This document shows, in pieces, positions 31,054 to 33,822 of a stretch of 33,822 nucleotides of DNA. Under the pieces are notes generated by a model. That model had not been told where the DNA came from, searched no databases, and saw only the letters and a list, made by a program, of their open reading frames with translations. Position 1 is the first letter of the stretch; each line of letters begins with the position of its first letter. Source of the DNA: Planctomycetota bacterium (lineage in GTDB: Bacteria; Planctomycetota; Planctomycetia; Pirellulales; JADFKK01); assembly GCA_022564995.1 (NCBI GenBank), contig JADFKK010000048.1, forward strand, positions 1-33,822, read 5' to 3'. A program made the position numbers and the translations under genes.

Positions 31054-32214
31054 CTACGACAGCACAAGACGTGTAGGTTTGCCGCTCCCAGAGTCAATCA
31101 GTTTTCGAAGTTTGGGCGGCAACGACTTCACGATGCGGTCGAGATGGGGATGTTTACCAAACACGCAGGGATATTGCGCTTTGATAGAGGTCAAGCTACG
31201 TGATCCGCCTGCTTCCAGAAGCCCGTGGAATAGATAGGCCGCTTCCGGTTCGACGTCATAGGGTCTTCCATCCAACGTAATACACGGTGGTTCGCTGCGT
31301 ACGTTTACTTGCAGCCGATCACCGCCAATCGATTTGGCGAGGTCGCGACACACACGATCGTGTAAGGTTGCCACCCGCTCCCGCAGGCCCTTTCTGGTTA
31401 GCTTTCTTCTCTTGATCGCGCGCGCAAGATCACGAAGGCACTCTCGGCGTACGTCGAGGCCTGATCGTTCAAGCTCTGGCCGCAACCGGTCTAGCCACAT
31501 GTCATGTGGCGCGAGATCACCGGGGTCTCGGCTAAGGGTGGCCAAGAGATCGACGTCATTTTCAGATTCGGACGTGTCACATGCTGGCACATCGACCGGA
31601 TAGTCCGCTAGGTCTTCAAGCTCTTGGTCGAGCAAAGTGGGTTGGTCGTCTTCTCGCAACTCCTGCCAGATGCCCCTCGGACGCAAGAACTCGTAAACGT
31701 CTCGGCGACATAGTCCTTCTTCAATACACTCGCCAAGACTGAGCAAATTGGCATCCTTTTGGGAAAGACGCTTGCTAACTGCGGCGAGAACCTGGCGATG
31801 ACCAGGCCGAATATGGCCTTCCACGATTTCGCGACACCACTCCGCGCGCCGGTCCGGATCATGGCTGATACGGCGATCACTCATCGCGTAGCGAATAGTG
31901 TCGTAACAGCCATCAGGAAAGGCGGCATCCTCAGCGGTCTTGCTGGCATCAACCACCTCCTGATACAGCTCGGCGGCGTCCTCGATTTCAAGCTGGAAGA
32001 CCGACGATGCAATCGTGCTGTAAACACGGTCCGCGCGTGCGAAGTGTTTCTGGTGTGACTTCCACACGGGGCTCCCGTCAGGTGCGCCAGCAAGGAGCCA
32101 GCCCTGTTGAAGATGCCAAGATAGCCGCGCCAGGCATCGGCCGACCGTTACCGCCGCAACGGCCGGGTCCGAAACCTGTCGGTCCTCATAGGGGTCGAAA
32201 ATGAACTGATCCAT
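31054..32214 (-). CDS. Uncharacterised integrative-element protein with C-terminal wHTH-like region
   Basis: 386 residues from ATG 32214 (MDQFIFDPYEDRQVSD). No family is recognised. It is mostly helical and acidic, with 'LARLSWHLQQGWLLAGAPDG' near the N-terminus and an acidic centre (ELREDDQPTLLDQELEDLAD). An Arg/Lys-rich helix 'RDLARAIKRRKLTRKGLRER' follows. The ~80-residue C-terminus 'ITLDGRPYDVEPEAAYLFHGLLEAGG...IKAQYPCVFGKHPHLDRIVKSLPPKLRKLI' has the strand-helix-helix-strand layout of a winged-helix domain. It lies 86 nt after the integrase on the same strand, so it is probably co-expressed. It may be a replication, regulation or cargo protein. Confidence 0.7.
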   Translation of the reverse strand: MDQFIFDPYEDRQVSDPAVAAVTVGRCLARLSWHLQQGWLLAGAPDGSPVWKSHQKHFARADRVYSTIASSVFQLEIEDAAELYQEVVDASKTAEDAAFPDGCYDTIRYAMSDRRISHDPDRRAEWCREIVEGHIRPGHRQVLAAVSKRLSQKDANLLSLGECIEEGLCRRDVYEFLRPRGIWQELREDDQPTLLDQELEDLADYPVDVPACDTSESENDVDLLATLSRDPGDLAPHDMWLDRLRPELERSGLDVRRECLRDLARAIKRRKLTRKGLRERVATLHDRVCRDLAKSIGGDRLQVNVRSEPPCITLDGRPYDVEPEAAYLFHGLLEAGGSRSLTSIKAQYPCVFGKHPHLDRIVKSLPPKLRKLIDSGSGKPTRLVLS

Positions 32215-32300
32215 AACGCTTGTTTTTCCTGCTATCCAAGAACTCATCTACGTACGTGCTGAATCGGTACCGATTACCGTTTACAGCAAGGAGAACTCCG

Positions 32301-33533
32301 CTATCCGATTTCACGGGCGATTTGAACCGCAACCGCCAAGTCGCGCTCGGCGTAGATCTGTGTGACGTCTGCCTTCGTGTGCCCAAGCGTTACTTGTGCT
32401 GCCTCGATGCCGTAACGCTTACGGATCTCTGTGGCTCGACTGTGACGAAGCTGAAGTGGGCACCAGTGCGGAAGCTCCGGCTCGCCGATCCTTTCCCGTT
32501 GTCGATTGGCTTTCTTGATACCGTACGTGATGGCCTTCCTGTAGGCGTCGACGTCGTAACAGCATCGTTTGTCGCGCTTGGGTTTCTTTTTCGGCTTTCG
32601 CGCGCGTTGCGACGGGGTCATCGGCGTCTTGCGATTCTTGCGACGCTGAGCGTTTCGCCATAGCTCCGCTTCCCGAGGACTAAACAGGAATGCTTGGGTG
32701 TTCAGCTTGAGGAACGGCTTGATGAGGTCTTGAGCCACCGGGCCGAGTGCTATGTGGCGGTCGTGACCGCGCCAGCGGTTCTTGTGATGGAACGGCTCGA
32801 AGAGCCACACGTCGCCGGACATGTCAATATCGCACGCCCGCATTTCAACGACCTCGCACGGTCGCATCGCTGCAAGTTGCTGCACCCGGATCATCGTGGC
32901 TATGGGCGGCGAAACAACTTCAACAACCGCATCTACGTAGGGCTGGGGTACCGGCTTAATTCGTTCCGTTTCGCGGGCCTGAGTCCGGCCCGCTTTCAGC
33001 CCTTCAACACTACGCAGTGCCTCGTAAGCGCCCTGGGGCGCACGTTCCTCGCTCACAGCCCATCTGAAGACACGGCGAATACGGTTGATTCGTCGATTGA
33101 TGACTTTGCGGCTGAGTTCGCCGGAGTCGACCATGTGCTGCCGGACTGCTTTGAGGGCGCGCGGTCCGAAATCTCGCACCAAGGTCCGGCCATACAACTT
33201 TCGTAGCGGCCTTAGCGCGAATTTCATCTCAGTGAACTCTTTTGTCTGCTCGCCGTCAGAGGTGACGTAATATTTCTCGGCGAACTTGAAGTACGCGAGG
33301 ATCAGCTCGCTGATCGTGAACGAGTTGAGCTGATCTGGTCGCAACGCGGAGAGTTCGGTTGCCCCCGTCAGACGGCCGTTCCGCCATTCGGCAATCTCGC
33401 GCTCGTACTTCTCGTAGCTTTCCGCGCTGCCATACGGGCCGAGATACGTCGGCTTACGGACAAGATAGACTACGGCCCGGCCTGAAGGCCTGTGGTGGCA
33501 ATACGACGGGACTTTGCCAGATTTCCGGGGCAT
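32301..33533 (-). CDS. Tyrosine recombinase / integrase
   Basis: 410 residues. The SAM-like core-binding domain is ~68-165 and the catalytic domain ~195-405. Catalytic residues: R224 (AAMRPCEV), K251 (HHKNRWRGHDRHIAL), R363 and H364 context 'CPLQLRHSRATEIR', H385 (LGHTKADV) and nucleophile Y394 (TQIYAERD). The box II His that normally precedes Arg by three residues (HxxR) is Leu360 here. A Lys/Arg-rich insertion (~295-325, RRKNRKTPMTPSQRARKPKKK) lies between boxes. It is adjacent to a tRNA-Arg fragment 120 nt upstream, the expected attachment site. Confidence 0.92.
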   Translation of the reverse strand: MPRKSGKVPSYCHHRPSGRAVVYLVRKPTYLGPYGSAESYEKYEREIAEWRNGRLTGATELSALRPDQLNSFTISELILAYFKFAEKYYVTSDGEQTKEFTEMKFALRPLRKLYGRTLVRDFGPRALKAVRQHMVDSGELSRKVINRRINRIRRVFRWAVSEERAPQGAYEALRSVEGLKAGRTQARETERIKPVPQPYVDAVVEVVSPPIATMIRVQQLAAMRPCEVVEMRACDIDMSGDVWLFEPFHHKNRWRGHDRHIALGPVAQDLIKPFLKLNTQAFLFSPREAELWRNAQRRKNRKTPMTPSQRARKPKKKPKRDKRCCYDVDAYRKAITYGIKKANRQRERIGEPELPHWCPLQLRHSRATEIRKRYGIEAAQVTLGHTKADVTQIYAERDLAVAVQIAREIG

Positions 33534-33557
33534 AATGCAGCTCCCAAGGTTGCGATC

Positions 33558-33574
33558 CTCAGTAAATTACTGAG
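33558..33574. promoter_or_regulatory. 17-nt palindrome upstream of the integrase
   Basis: CTCAGTAAATTACTGAG is a perfect 8-bp inverted repeat around one base, 25 nt from the integrase start codon. Its place and symmetry suit an operator for a dimeric repressor (for example the DUF1580 protein) or an accessory recombination-factor site. Confidence 0.45.
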
Positions 33575-33650
33575 AACCTCGGACCTATTGAGGCCGCACT
33601 GCTCGCCGGAGTAGTTGCGGTAAAAGCAACAACTGTATCGTGTTATGGTA

Positions 33651-33699
<49 letters not shown>

Positions 33700-33715
33700 A
33701 TAAGCTTGGAGGATG

Positions 33716-33773
33716 CTTCGACCTAGCTTCTCCGAAGGCTGATTTCTAGGGCCATAAACTTCGACCTAGCTTC
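33716..33773. repeat. 15-bp direct repeats beside the tRNA fragment (possible integrase arm sites)
   Basis: CTTCGACCTAGCTTC occurs at 33716-33730 and 33759-33773, 43 bp apart in the same orientation, directly outside the tRNA-Arg fragment. Such spaced direct repeats are typical of arm-type integrase binding sites. Confidence 0.5.
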
Positions 33774-33822
33774 AACCACGCTTTGCTTTTGCTTGGATGA
33801 AGCTGATGAGTGGGGGGATTAG

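Overview
The window reads as planctomycete chromosome, probably of a Pirellula-like lineage. It holds three DUF1501 proteins with Tat-type leaders and two giant PSCyt1/DUF1549/DUF1553 (PSD1) cytochrome proteins, a pairing expanded in Planctomycetes. It also has a DUF1580 protein, a membrane protein with the planctomycete N-terminal signature 'FQFSLRTLL', and GC-rich coding DNA with many intergenic hairpins.

Left part (1-7774, + strand): a DUF1501 gene, a small orphan gene, then a tight run PSCyt1/PSD1 - DUF1501 - enolase-superfamily enzyme. The last two overlap by 3 nt and look like an operon for an outer-surface or periplasmic catabolic module. 7785-16840 is mixed housekeeping: a GGDEF protein with a degenerate active site, a tiny membrane protein, a tandem-GNAT acetyltransferase, a Rieske ferredoxin, DnaA, a phytanoyl-CoA-dioxygenase-like enzyme, an orphan membrane protein, an exported polyampholyte ending in 38 aspartates, a stand-alone GroES, and an antitoxin whose toxin is truncated. 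17002-21609 (- strand) has a small membrane protein and the second PSD1/DUF1501 pair, interrupted at its junction by a perfect 30-bp inverted-repeat element. 21855-26316 (+) has an orphan membrane protein, a NarL-type response regulator, a SAM methyltransferase, a CelD/BcsL-like acyltransferase and a TPR-like protein.

Right part (26481-33822): a complete IS66-family element abuts an internally deleted IS701-like element (19-bp terminal inverted repeats and an A7 frameshift site). Next comes a - strand accessory module: tyrosine integrase, a large uncharacterised protein, DUF1580 and a ParB-like protein. It ends at a 47-nt 3' fragment of tRNA-Arg(ACG), which is the likely attachment core.

Beyond ordinary genes, the window is rich in small repeats. 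A 24-bp repeat occurs four times, once forming a hairpin around the start codon of a DUF1501 gene. CGCGAAT/CGCTAAT triplets occur three times. Three otherwise unrelated orphan genes (1835, 14024, 21855) share an ungapped 29-bp upstream block ending in GATAAT or GATGAT; two of them have GATAAT exactly 6 nt before the ATG, as in leaderless transcripts. These orphan genes and the integrase module are the best candidates for undescribed biology. All functions are read from sequence and memory of families; no search was run.
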